From Ypsolopha sequella (lineage: Eukaryota > Arthropoda > Insecta > Lepidoptera > Ypsolophidae): a stretch of DNA of 64,000 nucleotides. The stretch spans positions 23,388,069 through 23,452,068 of the forward strand of contig OW203993.1 of the NCBI GenBank assembly GCA_934047225.1, given 5' to 3'. Below, piece after piece: positions 1 to 10,160 of this stretch. A program made the position numbers and the translations under genes. The notes beneath the pieces were generated by a model. That model saw only the letters and a list, made by a program, of their open reading frames with translations, made no database searches and was not told the origin of the DNA. Position 1 is the stretch's first letter. Every line of letters starts with the position of its first letter.

Positions 1-303
1 AACTATGCCCATTTAATAAAAAGATGCATCGCATGTAATATGATACGACAATATAATTGATCGTCTGTCCGTCTGTCTAGAATCCGTTATTTAAATTCTT
101 CTGTACCCGACAATTAGCATGATTATTCATATTATGCATCTTCATAACAATGATTGCTTAATTTAGTGACGCTGGTAGAAAATATTACTAATTCTGATAT
201 AGGATGAAACTTGACTGGTGTCGTATGTGGTCTGCGTCTCAGATATTATTTACTTTATTATGTAGTAGGTATACATACACTTTAAATGACTAGCTAGTGT
301 TAA
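1..303. other. Unassigned AT-rich sequence
   Basis: No open frame of note, no inverted repeat and no match to the other repeats of the window was seen, apart from a short GTCTGTCC run near 64-78. Confidence 0.4.
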
Positions 304-698
304 TAGTAGTTTATGCTACAAGGGCGCAAAGGAATAAATTACGAGGACGATTTAAAACTCGAGCGTAGCGAGTGTTTTAAACGTAACCGAGTAATTTATT
401 GCTTTTACGCCCGTGTATCATACTACGTTTTTCAATGCATAGTGTGAGGAAATTAAAACAAATATAATCTTGTGAACTTTAAATTATGATTGGCTCGAAA
501 GGATTGTATCCAGAGCCGTTAAACAGTGGAAAAAAAAAGTATAACATCTATGGTACACATGAAAGGCTACAGGTTAGCCAACCATTGCAAACAAATTAAA
601 AAAAAATAATAATAATAAAGCCCTAGGGCAAAATAATCGACTTTCTGTTCGGTTTTGATGCATAAAAAGTGGGCCTTTACGAGCACATGCATTGAAAA
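304..698 (+). mobile_element. Crypton-related non-autonomous repeat, copy A
   Basis: This is one of three copies (also 59628-60019 and, inverted, 45211-45597) of a 0.39-kb repeat. It starts TAGTAGTTTATGCTAC, and its first 125 bases form a nested palindrome: AATAAATTAC at 333-342 pairs with GTAATTTATT at 391-400, and an inner GAGCGTAGCGAG segment is flanked by TTTAAAAC and GTTTTAAA. It ends near GAGCACATGCATTG. The first 140 bases align in order with the left flank of the tyrosine recombinase gene at 61958-62110. No coding capacity is seen. The link to Crypton is inference. Confidence 0.65.
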
Positions 699-1078
699 TT
701 AAGTTTTTTACTATTGTTATTAAAATCGTCGCTAGTTTTCCAAAATAAGTAATAAATAAATAAAAGAAATACAATTACCTACGTTACTGTGCTTAGTTTC
801 CAACACTATCAAGATGCACGGAAAAAATAGAAATAAAAACATTACCGATTGGAAGTTTTAAAACTATGAAAGCGTGAGCCATGAGATTAATTTTTAGAGC
901 ATTTTTTTATGACAGTTGCTGTTGTTCTGTAAACCCTCCCTAAATCCTGGATACGTTCCTGGCAAAGGCGACATTGAGTGGGGAAGCTGATAGCCCAGTT
1001 GTCTACAATATCACCAGGGTCGCCGTTGGGGGACCATGCAGCTATTGTCCATTTTCGGGAAGGAGATTCAGACCCGTT
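699..1078. other. Unassigned sequence
   Basis: No gene or repeat could be supported here. Confidence 0.35.
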
Positions 1079-1955
1079 TTATAGGGTTCCGTAGTACCTA
1101 AAAGGTACAAAATGAACCTTTATGGTGAGACTCCGTTGTCCGTCCGTCCCTCCGTCCGTATGTCCCAGCCTCATAACTTCAGCACCGTTAAAGATGAAGA
1201 CTTGAATTTTGGCCCAAAAATAGAATTAATTTGCTCACATATAAATAATAGTGAAAAAAAAATATCTAAATCGTGCAAAATATTTTCAATACAAAAGAGA
1301 GAAAAATAAAAAATAAATTACTAAAAATACAATATGGATATCAAATTGTAGATATCAAAGAGTAGATTGTAAAAATATATACATTCACTATATATACTGG
1401 CACTGGTTTCGAGAAATCTTTGAAAAACCACAAAAAAGTGTATGACAAACATAGCGATTTAAAAAAAAATTAACTAACTTATATAAATACAATATGGGTA
1501 TAAAATTATAGGTATCAAAGAGCTAATTCTAAATATATATAGTTGGGCTATCTATAGTAACTTTCATCTATTTCAAGAAATCCTCGAAATACCACAAAAA
1601 ATGTATGTCAACACTATAGTGATTTAGAAAAAGTTGAACAAACTTATAAAAATACAATATGCATATTAAATTGTATGTATCAAAGAGTTTTTTGTAAATA
1701 TATTTGTTCGGGCTATAGTTACTTGCATTTATTGCGAGAAATCCTCGAAAAACCACAAAAAAATGTATCTCTCCCCAAACTAGTGGACCGAAAAATAAAA
1801 ATAAAATCACGGTAATATATGCTTACGTAAAGATTACAAGAAAAATATAGCTGTTAAGAAATTCTCGAAAACAAAATGATAAAATTCCCAAAACTGTCGA
1901 ATTACGGAACCCTAGGTAGCCTGACTTGCACTTGACCAGTTTCTTTTTTCGTATA
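1079..1955 (+). repeat. Dispersed AGGGTTCCGTA repeat (family C), copy 1
   Basis: It starts AGGGTTCCGTAGTACC and ends with TACGGAACCCTAGG plus a TTGCACTTGACC tail, so the two ends are inverted. Inside are about three degenerate direct repeats of roughly 160 bases, each with ACAATATGGGTAT, a TTTCGAGAAATC-like block and ACCACAAAAA. The family recurs at 56785-57600 and 58453-59450. No coding capacity is seen. Confidence 0.6.
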
Positions 1956-2159
1956 TAATTTTAAATTTAAAGACTAAACACAGCTGATGGAAACCAATAA
2001 AGGTTTAAGAGATTTCGTAACGGTGAGTGAGTGGTTTTGGATTTTTTTATTACTTAATTTACTTCAGTAACTGTTCCCTATTGATATCAACAGGCCAGGC
2101 TGTTACCACTTTGACAATCAAACGTTGGTCAAAGGTATGAAAACCATGAAGAAAATACC

Positions 2160-2604
2160 CATCTTTTTTTCCAAATCGGGCATATTTTTAACCGATTTCA
2201 GAAAAGCAGGGAGTTTTCAATTCGACTTTTTTTGTGTGTATATCACCGTTATTGGTAAAACGATTTGAATGATTCTTTTTTTGTTTGGAAGAGTGTGCTT
2301 CTGGGTAGGTTTCATTTTAGTTTCGTCTTTAGAGATAGACAGTAGAACTCCTTAGCAAATGACAGCATACCAAACGAGATTAAATCAATCGCATTGTACC
2401 AGGGTGCTGACTGCATGGTATTATTTAGAAGTTGTCATTATATCCACCTGATCTTCGATATTGGCTTCATCACCATATAACTCCTCAACGGATGACAGCA
2501 TATGTATAACTTGAGATTGCGGCAGTCAATTTGTGTTAGGGTGCTTGCTAATTTAACAGACTACTCATATTTCACACCTTTACCTGTCAACATTAAAAAA
2601 TGTG
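2160..2604 (-). repeat. Tail of family E repeat
   Basis: This holds, in reverse, the tail seen at 30120-30905: an AGTTTTCAATTCGAC block near 2211 and blocks resembling CCGTTGAGGAGTT and GCCGCAATCTC. It abuts the foldback at 2605-2882, the same order as at 29757-30905. Confidence 0.5.
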
Positions 2605-2882
2605 AAATAAAATGAACTTTTAACAAAAAATAGTAACCGACTTCAAATGTAACTGCAGTCATTCACTAAAAAGTTCAAAATAATTATATAATTACCGATG
2701 ATACAGAAATAACACTTTTGCCGATTTCTGGAGAACAAATGTTTTAGGAAGATAGAAGCCGGCAAAAATGTTATTTTGGTACCATCGATCAGTATATAAT
2801 TATTTTAAACTCTTTAGTGAATGACTGCATTTTCGTACGTACATTTGAAATCGGTTACTGTTTTTTTATTAAAAGTTTATTT
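2605..2882. mobile_element. Foldback element, family E
   Basis: About 75-base arms face each other. AACTTTTAACAAAAAATAGT, CCGACTTCAAATGTAAC and CAGTCATTCACTAAAAAGTT on the left return reversed on the right, ending AAAAGTTTATTT. The central segment (GCCGATTTCTGG ... AGAAGCCGGCAAAA) is also inverted. A closely related longer copy is at 29757-30111. Confidence 0.7.
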
Positions 2883-3589
2883 TCTGTTATTGGTTTATTG
2901 CCAACATACCGGCACGCCAGTATGGCAAACGCTGAAAGATGGCAGGTGATAAAATTACCAAAATATTTCTTAATTCAACCTCGCGGTTCGAAAGCCGTGA
3001 CAGGTCGGTTCTCATTGTTTAGAAACACCAGTTAACGCGGGGCTGGTAATTGAAAACGCATTGGCCGTTCAGATGGTATCGGTGCCTCGATTTCGTTACG
3101 CAATCGTAAAGTAGCCCTTGTGCATTGTTTTATTTGGGATCCGCCGTGAAATAGGAACCGTTAACTCTTTCTTTTCATGTTGAGTTTCTGGTTAAGCTTG
3201 TTTTCATTCTTGAAAATTTTCTTAAAATGACTTTGAGAACACTAGAAAAAAAAGCTCTATGAAACTGAAACTCCTCTAATAAATACAAAATTACATGCAA
3301 ATGGAAGCATAAAACATTGGAATTGTCCATACAAACTTCATAGTTGCCAACTACTGTATACTTAACAAGTAAATGATTTAAAATGAGCCAGAAAGTAAGT
3401 AAAAAAAATGCACGGTTGTTACTATGAAAAAGTTGTTAGTTTGATTCCGTAAATTTCAGTTGTTACTTAAATCCATGAATTTATCAAAATTTCTACATGT
3501 CGTGTCATTTTATAATGCAATCAAGTGTCAAAGCGTATATGTCTCAAAATTGTACAATAAATAATGCAAATTAAAACGGCTGATCGACG
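2883..3589. other. Unassigned sequence
   Basis: No convincing gene or repeat was found. Confidence 0.35.
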
Positions 3590-3700
3590 CTTGTGGGCAC
3601 CCGAAGGCTGGCGCGTATCTTGGCCAGAGAATCAGTCTGGCCAGGAAACGCTGCCAGCCTTCTAGCCTCTAGAGTCCACACGACGGTGGCGATCTAGATA
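3590..3700 (+). pseudogene. Relic of a retroelement ORF tail
   Basis: GGCGCGTATCTTGGCCAGAG reads AYLGQRISLA in one frame, and the next bases read GNAASLLAS in another. The same sequence type occurs intact at 33337-33420 ([17 protein letters not shown]). I take both as C-terminal tails of a non-LTR reverse transcriptase ORF. This copy is frameshifted. The exact family is not identified. Confidence 0.4.
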
Positions 3701-4329
3701 GGATTTTTTATTTAGTTTAGTTTATTTTTATTAGGTATAGGTTTTATAAGGGTTTTAGGTTAGTGTTTTGTTTCAGGCAAGTTTTATTTTGTAGATAGGT
3801 ATTTTAATGTCATTTAAGTATTATTTTGTTTCATTAAATGATGCACATCATCTTCTGCACAAAAATTAGCCTTATTTGTCACGTGACATGAATTTTCACA
3901 TTACTTTCTTGATATGACATCATCATAAATTTTGTATTATTTTTCCCGGTACCTACTCTAGTTGAACGATTACATGTTGAATTCCAGATCAATAATAATC
4001 GCTTTGCTATAAGGGTTTTTGTTTTTTTACGGAACCTCCAGATCAAGTGCGCTGTTTACTTGGCTATCATTTGAAAAATTAATGAAATAGGTATTGTTCT
4101 TGATGCTTGGAATTAGACGAATCTTTTAACGTTTTTTTCATATGTATATAATATATGTAGTGCTACTTTGTTTGGGTATACTTTGTTTTCCGTCCGGAAA
4201 TCGCTACATAACCGCCCGGAAATAGATAAATTCGTTTACGTTTTGTTTTTTTAATGTGTTTAACCGAGTTTTTCTTGTATTTGTATTTAATCTAAAGTCT
4301 TTTATTTAATCTGAATCGGTTTTTCTTTA
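3701..4329. other. Unassigned AT-rich sequence
   Basis: Low-complexity T-rich DNA. No gene or repeat boundary was recognised. Confidence 0.35.
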
Positions 4330-4535
4330 GTTTAGTTATATAGTCTATGTACTATAACAGGGCGTACGCATATGTATGTCTACTTTTACATAAAATATGT
4401 TCTATTAGCCCCAGAGGTCGACTGGAAGAAATCTCTTTTTAGAGATAAGTCCACCCTTGTGCATGTTAATTTCTTTATATTATATTTGAAAATGTTTATT
4501 TTCTGTGTACAATAAACAATAAGAATAAGAATTTA
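4330..4535 (+). mobile_element. LINE 3' end fragment
   Basis: The layout (GTCGACTGGAAGAAATC, a small hairpin CTCTTTTTAGAG, AAGTCCACCCTTGTGCATG, then GTACAATAAAC and an AATAAGAATAAGAAT tail) is that of the 3' untranslated end of lepidopteran non-LTR elements. No coding part remains. Confidence 0.5.
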
Positions 4536-4570
4536 GTTTCAATTTAAATTAAAAGTAATTTAGGAGTTAA

Positions 4571-4721
4571 TACATCACATTTCTCTGCAAAGCACTTTTT
4601 TTTGCACGAATTTTTTTTCACTTCTCGGTACAAAGTGGTCCGATCAGCTGACTCAGTTTGTATGGACAAGTGAAGAAAAAGTTCGCGCATAAACGAGTAC
4701 TTTGTAGTGGAATGTGATGTA
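4571..4721. mobile_element. TTAA-flanked MITE
   Basis: The inverted ends TACATCACATT and AATGTGATGTA are bounded by TTAA at 4567-4570 and 4722-4725. TTAA duplication is typical of the piggyBac superfamily. Length 151 bases, non-coding. Confidence 0.6.
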
Positions 4722-4939
4722 TTAACGATACTGAATCACCTCCTAAATTACTTTCCATTTAAATTGAAAGACCTTATACTTATTTTCAGGTCTTTGGTTT
4801 TGTTTAAGTTTTAGGATGTTATTAATTATTTAGATTTAGTTTAAAGTATTTTTTTTGTTATTTAAATTTAGTTCAAAATAAATCAATAATACTTTAGTCT
4901 AGTTAAAAATTTTGTTTTTTTTATATTTTATTTTTGTAC

Positions 4940-5005
4940 CTTTTAGTCTAAGGTGATTTGGATTTATTGAGCCAAATTTATACTGGAGACTAGGTAAGTG
5001 TTCAG
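4940..5005. repeat. Partial copy of MITE family F
   Basis: AAGGTGATTTGG ... TACTGGAGACTAGGTAAGTG matches one arm of the complete foldback at 31720-31985. Other partial copies lie near 12240-12315, 27140-27205 and 34350-34415. Confidence 0.5.
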
Positions 5006-5181
5006 AAATATATGTTTTTTTTTCGACGACACCTTCCTGTTTTTACCTATTCCTATGCCAACTTTACACACACATTTAGAGTTTCTTAACATTTTAAGCC
5101 CTTATTTAACAAGTCTTGATGTATGAATTCGGTTGTATCGATCAAAGCCATCTTGTAAATTCTTAAGTCGATTAGTTTAAG

Positions 5182-5588
5182 GCGATATGTAAAAGTTTTA
5201 GCGTCCTTGTTACTCCATATGCGAAAAAACCCTCAGTGCGAGACGGATTCGTGGAAAAGTAGCAAAATGTCGGTTTTTTATTAATATAAAATGTACTAAA
5301 GTTGCTATCAAAATTTCGTTCTTTTAACCAAGTCTTAGATACAAAACCCATCTAATAAAATATAATTGCAGTCTATATGTAATTTAAATTGTCAAACCAG
5401 GAGAATTGGTTTTCCTAAAATTTCAATAAATATTTCTATCGAGCCGAATTTCTCTAATCGCGTTTCTGTTTTAACAGATCCCCATAAAAAGATTCCAAAA
5501 ATAATATACAATTTTATCTAAATAATATATTATTTACTGAAGTAGATAATGCAAGTTCTTAAAGTGTCGATTTTTTTTCCGTAGCGCC
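5182..5588 (-). mobile_element. TTAA-flanked MITE, family P, copy 1
   Basis: It is bounded by TTAA at 5178-5181 and 5589-5592. It carries the family termini GGCGATATGTAAAAG and, at the other end, GTAGCGCC. Related copies: 14940-15357, 36317-37308 (interrupted), 38231-38651 and 44512-44928. TTAA targets suggest piggyBac-type mobilisation, although the termini start GGCG and not the usual CCC. Confidence 0.75.
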
Positions 5589-5592
5589 TTAA

Positions 5593-6130
5593 GTTAACAA
5601 TTGTAAGTATTCACGAGATAATAACAATTATTAACTTAATGTAATACAGTTGTAATAGGTGTCATCAAACCATTACACAATGACATACCTCACGGCACTG
5701 ATCATCAACCTTGACGATGAGGATGCAGGTAAATCAATAAACAGTTTAATAATTATTATCAAAGGAATAATTTATACTCCCCGCATATACATTAATGTAT
5801 TTTTTTCTACTACCATAGGTATTTTTTTATCTACTACATATTATAAGGTAAATATTTGTCCGACATTAAAATTTTATATTATATCACCGCGATTCTGCGC
5901 TGTGATTGGCCCAATTTATTATAACACCGCGTAGATAACCAATCAACGATCGGGACGGGAACGATGAAAAATAAGGATAAGGTCAGGTTGCAATACAGCA
6001 GAGAAGCACGAAGAGATTTTTGCGTGTTTTGCCTAGTATATAAGAATTTATATAAATAAAACTTTGAAATTATATTGTAAATACCATGTAGAACCTAAGA
6101 AAAATATAATGGCATGATTTAGTAAATAAA
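5593..6130. other. Mostly unassigned; one shared palindromic block
   Basis: The only structure noted is near 5885-5935: ATTCTGCGCTGTGATTGGCC followed by AATTTATTATAACACC. The same block occurs inverted at about 52540-52590. Confidence 0.35.
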
Positions 6131-6144
6131 TATCAATATAATTA

Positions 6145-6365
6145 ACATTATATCATTGCAGTATAGAAACGCAGAAAGAAAAGTAAATCTGGATATTAGG
6201 AGCTCTGAACCGGTCCCGGGTTCGAATCCCGGTTCAGAGCTCCTTACATCCAGATTTACTTTTCTTTCTGCGTTTCTATACTGCAATGATATAATGTTAA
6301 TTTATATCTCCTTGCGATGGATAAATCGCCAAGTGTTCAAATATAGAAATTTATTTCTGTTATAG
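6145..6365 (+). mobile_element. Retroposed hairpin with a tRNA T-arm at its tip
   Basis: A 14-base direct repeat, TATCAATATAATTA, lies at 6131-6144 and again at 6366-6379 and brackets a 221-base insert. Most of the insert (6141-6301) is a near-perfect hairpin with about 75-base arms and two mismatches. Its tip is CCGGG-TTCGAAT-CCCGG, a textbook tRNA T-stem and loop that contains the Pol III B-box GGTTCGAATCC at 6219-6229. A long variable-length duplication suggests LINE-mediated retroposition of a folded tRNA-derived RNA. Confidence 0.6.
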
Positions 6366-6379
6366 TATCAATATAATTA

Positions 6380-7439
6380 GTTAAAGAAATGAAAGAGTGA
6401 AAGAGATAGATATATAAGTAAGAATAAGATTCTGATTATCTCGCGCTTCCTTTTTCAGATTTTTCGTGATTGTTAGTTGAAAATATTATAAATAATGTCA
6501 CGCGAAGATGACATTTTTGATGGTTGTAAATAAAGTGTTGTGTACAACTGGACATAATTAGACATTGGTACACTCGTGCGGTCTATTACGAAACTCAATT
6601 CGTTTGTTTCGCATACATGCATTCGTGTCCAATTTGAAAGTCATTATGTCACAGTTGCACAAAATACTATAAAAGAACAAGGCATACACTTGGCCGCTAA
6701 CGATCCTGATGGGAGTCGTCGATAAAACCTAGGATGAAGGGCGTTCGCCCAGAAAATGGGAGAGTGAAACCAGGCAAAGCGAAGTACAAATCAAGGGATA
6801 GGCAAAGACCAAAGATCTCTATCTGCTGCGATCCTGATACACCTATTAGGCACATGAATACATGAATACTGAAGACTGTTGGTGCAAGGTGACTTGATAT
6901 AGCCAAATTCATAAATTTGTTTTTTCCAAAATTTCCAAATTAATTTCTCAAAAGAATGGTCGTACATAAATATCAAACTAGAAACAGAGAAATTAGTAGT
7001 TCCTAAATCAAGATTAAGTAAAATATATGCACAAACGCTAGATAATATATGTATATACTAAACTTCCAATCGATACAACAAGATTGCAACTAAATGATTT
7101 TAAAAGCAAAATCAAAATATATTTTTGAAAATAATCCCTATTACAATTTATTAAAATATATGTCGGAAAAAATTGATAAAAAATAATTTTGTCAAGAATT
7201 GTAGATATACAAAACAGTTTTTACTATTAGATCGTATTATGATTTATAATTTATTTATTTACTGACAAATTATTAGATTGATTATAATAATATGAATTGA
7301 ATGGTGTTATTTAATGTCCAATTTTATTTATTTCCTTTATAAGTAGTTTAACAAAATCTTAAATATTATAATACAACTTAAAAATTTTAAACTTATTTAT
7401 TTGTTATTTAATTATATATATACATAAAATATATATATA
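6380..7439. other. Mostly unassigned AT-rich sequence
   Basis: 6552-6628 resembles, inverted, the nested hairpin at 52254-52322 (ACGAAAC and GTTTCG blocks between CACTCGTG-like ends). 7411-7439 is an AT microsatellite that served as target of the LTR element. Confidence 0.35.
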
Positions 7440-8109
7440 TGTCGAATTTAAACATGTGGAGCCACCAGTAAACAACAATTATTTTAGAATTAATTAATTA
7501 ATTAGACCATTCATCGAATACATTTCCGGACGAAAATGTCATTCATTGTCTATTCTTTGCTTACAATTTGTCAACGTTGCCAACAGATGGCGCGATACGC
7601 CAATAGTTAGTCGATAGATTCTGTCAAGTTTGTCTATGGTGATATTTTTTAAGCTGGCAATAATTTTAGTCTATGCTCCTAGTATTTTGTTTTATAATGT
7701 AGGCTAGACTGATTAAGGTTACCAATGAGAATTAAAAGATTTGTTTTGTTATGTTGGTAGACTGTACTGAGTAATTATATTGGTGGAAACGCAAGCGTGA
7801 TCTTTTTACCGCGCTTGGACATTGCTCTTTGTAGGGGTTATGAACGAATCCCAATTTTGAGCGGGAATTTTGTACTCACTTTTTCCTGGGTCGTGGTCGA
7901 GATAACTCTATTACAAAGAGACTTGTCGGTTCCCACTTGTACACGTGCTTTATTTTTGTTGTAATTTTACTATCTGATTACTAATTAAAAAGTGATTTGT
8001 GATTTGAGATAAAAATTGAATTTTATTTTTTTATTGTCTACGCGTGCTCATCATGTCCGGTACCCACGATAGCCTGCAAAATCCAGCTCCGGACCTTCCT
8101 GATCCGTTA
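7440..8109 (+). repeat. 5' LTR
   Basis: 670 bases, TG at the start, TA at the end. The boundary is fixed twice: by the TATA duplication and by the primer-binding site that begins at 8110. It contains ATCCCAATTTTGA (7848-7860), the proposed self-primer, and the gag start codon at 8053. No clear TATA box was seen upstream of 7848. Confidence 0.92.
7848..7860 (+). promoter_or_regulatory. Proposed self-primer near the RNA 5' end
   Basis: ATCCCAATTTTGA is complementary to TCAGAATTGGGAT at 8110-8122 over 13 consecutive positions, with one G-U pair. If transcription starts at or just before 7848 and the RNA is cleaved after 7860, the new 3' end would prime minus-strand synthesis exactly at the LTR boundary. 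Confidence 0.55.
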
Positions 8110-9279
8110 TCAGAATTGGGATCTAATCGGAATTTGAACGATGGACCACGCGTGGATGAAAATCTTCTGCGCACGCTGCTGGAAGCCCAGAATCAGAACA
8201 TGATGACTTTAATCAACGCCATGCGCCCTGTGAGTACCCAAAAGGTTATTTTACCGGATTTTGATCCCGACAAGTCCGACGTAGACGCACGTGCTTGGTG
8301 TGCTACTGCAGATTTATGTTTGTCTAAAGAAGAAAAAGAGGGCAGCGCACTTATTCTTGCACTTAGTGGAGCTCTCAAGGGAAACGCTTCGCGATGGCTA
8401 TCCCAGATATCATATGCTGACATGAAGTGGTGGCATTTTAAAGAGCTTTTCTTGGGTCGGTATGGCTTGATTGAAACACCTGCTGCTACATTAATCAACA
8501 TGCACAATAGCAAACCGAAGGATAATGAGAATTTAACATCCTATGCTGCACGACTTTCAACGACCCTGATGGCCCGGTTCAAGGACATGATGGTGGAAGA
8601 GATGATCTCAGTTATGGTTCTAGCCCACGTGTCTCAATTTGACAAAAGATTACAACACGCTGCTTTCATCACTGAAATCAAGACTCGTGAACAAATGCAA
8701 CGTGAACTTCAAGCATGCTCCTACATCAAGAGGAAAAATGAAGCCTCGTCGAGTGATGAATCAACTAACTTCAAGCGACCCAGACGTGCTGGATCTCCAG
8801 GCCCTCTGCGATGCTTCACGTGTGGGAAGTTGGGACATCGCAGTGCCGACTGCCGCTCCAAGGATCTCAAAAGGTCATGCGATCGTTCCACTCCCTCTAG
8901 CTCTATTTCTTTTGCCAAGCAACGACCAAACGCACCTGATCTTGCCTGTTTTAGGTGTGGTGGTGCTGGCCACTATGCAAACAAGTGCACTCGTGCTCCT
9001 TCCTCCACTGCTGGGAAGAAGGGTTCCAGTAACGGCACTGCAAGCGGCTTTAGCAATGGCGGTGCAGGCGGATCCGGTGGCAGCAACACTAACGTGGCGG
9101 CCAGCAACGGCAACCAGCGTCGAGTGGACCTGTGTAGCATCAGCAACCCTACTGGACAACTAACCATTTCTGGTGAGCGTTTTGCTTTTCACTATGATTC
9201 GGGCGCTGAATGTTTTTTAATTAAGGAATCTTTTGCATCAAAATTTCCTGGAAAGGAACTTAATAATACTGTGACTTAA
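8053..9279 (+). CDS. Gag polyprotein with start of protease
   Basis: Structural protein that packages the element RNA in virus-like particles. The first ATG (8053, MSGTHDSLQ) is used; the frame is open from 8044 but begins with GTG there. The first 19 codons lie inside the LTR. Residues 60-230 are a retrotransposon gag domain (WCATADLCL, ASRWLSQI, FLGRYG, LTSYAARLS). Two CCHC zinc knuckles follow: CFTCGKLGHRSADC and CFRCGGAGHYANKC. A glycine- and serine-rich linker comes next, then the aspartic protease signature DSGAE with its catalytic aspartate. TAA at 9277-9279 stops the frame in the protease; the same frame continues downstream. Length and order are typical for gypsy elements. Confidence 0.92.
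   Translation: MSGTHDSLQNPAPDLPDPLSELGSNRNLNDGPRVDENLLRTLLEAQNQNMMTLINAMRPVSTQKVILPDFDPDKSDVDARAWCATADLCLSKEEKEGSALILALSGALKGNASRWLSQISYADMKWWHFKELFLGRYGLIETPAATLINMHNSKPKDNENLTSYAARLSTTLMARFKDMMVEEMISVMVLAHVSQFDKRLQHAAFITEIKTREQMQRELQACSYIKRKNEASSSDESTNFKRPRRAGSPGPLRCFTCGKLGHRSADCRSKDLKRSCDRSTPSSSISFAKQRPNAPDLACFRCGGAGHYANKCTRAPSSTAGKKGSSNGTASGFSNGGAGGSGGSNTNVAASNGNQRRVDLCSISNPTGQLTISGERFAFHYDSGAECFLIKESFASKFPGKELNNTVT
8110..8122 (+). promoter_or_regulatory. Primer-binding site (self-priming type)
   Basis: TCAGAATTGGGAT follows the 5' LTR without a gap, where a primer-binding site belongs. It lacks the TGG that a site for a tRNA 3' CCA end would begin with. It lies inside the gag reading frame. 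Confidence 0.6.
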
Positions 9280-9603
9280 ACTGGTATTGACCAATCATGC
9301 GTGTACAGTACCGAACAAATATTGTGTGTGATTGAGATTGATGACTTGAATTTAGGAATTTTATTTCATGTCGTGCCTAACCAATACCTGAAAAGTGACA
9401 TTATGGTTGGACGTGAAATTTTAACCCAAGGCTTTAATATGAACATGACTTCTGACAAATTGATTTTCTCTCGTTGCGTTAGTGTTTATGCATGTGAGTT
9501 AGGTGATTCGAAGGTAATTGTGATCGATTTTAGTGACATCGTTACTGACGTTCCTATTGAGAATAGATGGCAAGTGGTTAGCGTTCTAGAAGAATTTAGG
9601 TGA
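9280..9603 (+). pseudogene. Protease remainder, in frame after the gag stop
   Basis: This continues the gag frame after TAA 9277. It contains the C-terminal retropepsin motif IMVGREIL near 9400 and ends at TGA 9601. The stop may be a mutation or a programmed stop; one copy cannot decide. Confidence 0.65.
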
Positions 9604-9796
9604 TAATTTTTAACAGGAGTAGCTGCTTCACGTGTCACTATAGGACAATTAGAGATTCGTCTCATTAAATCTAGTTGCACAGTCCAAAGACGTCCGTATA
9701 GTTTGGGTATGGAGAAGTAGGCGTTTTTTTTTGTGCTAAAGTTAAGGAGCTGTTGGATGCAGGACAAGAGTCATTCATCCAAGTTATTCGCCATTT

Positions 9797-9977
9797 TTGA
9801 GTCCAGTGTTGTTTGTTAAGAAGAAAGACAAATCCTACCGAATGTGTGGGGATTATCGTGAGCTCAATTACAACATCGTGGCCGATAGGTATCTTTTGCC
9901 TCTAATCAGGGATCAGGTAGCTAGATTAGGAGATGCTAGGTGGTTTACGAAACTTGACATGCTTAGTGGAAAGTGCT
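9797..9977 (+). pseudogene. Reverse transcriptase, N-terminal fragment
   Basis: The translation reads SPVLFVKKKDKSYRMCGDYR, then ELNYNIVADRY and WFTKLDMLSG: motifs 1 and 2 of Ty3/gypsy reverse transcriptase. The usual VDYR is GDYR here. The frame is shifted by one relative to gag, and the domain breaks off after DMLSG, well before the catalytic YxDD box. Confidence 0.85.
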
Positions 9978-10160
9978 AATTATGGCAAACAACGGTTTGA
10001 CAGTAATAAAGCTAAAATCCAGAAATGTGTAGTTGGCGACTTTGTTCTGATTGAAAATGAGGAACGGAATCAAGTGAAATTCGAATCTAAATTTAAAGGA
10101 CCTTTTAAAGTCATTGAAGTGTTAGATGGTGATAGGTACTTGCTAAAATCTCTAACCTAA
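9972..10160 (+). pseudogene. Integrase C-terminal fragment (GPY/F module)
   Basis: ANYGKQRFDSNKAK, then VVGDFVLIENEERN and FKGPFKVIEVLDGDRYLLK, are the end of a gypsy integrase with its GPF box. It is joined directly to the reverse transcriptase fragment at about 9975, so the deletion took out most of pol. Stop at 10158-10160. Confidence 0.85.

Noticed and set aside
574..774. Minus-strand frame also present at 59808-60050
   Set aside because: Shared only because both lie in copies of the same repeat; low-complexity content.
6200..6245. tRNA gene
   Set aside because: Only a T-arm is present; no D-arm, anticodon arm or acceptor pairing.
8110..8135. tRNA primer-binding site
   Set aside because: No TGG at the LTR edge and no tRNA 3' end I recognise; internal tRNA pairing as in copia was not excluded.
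8193..9167. Antisense open frames over gag
   Set aside because: Shadows of the gag frame with no family features.
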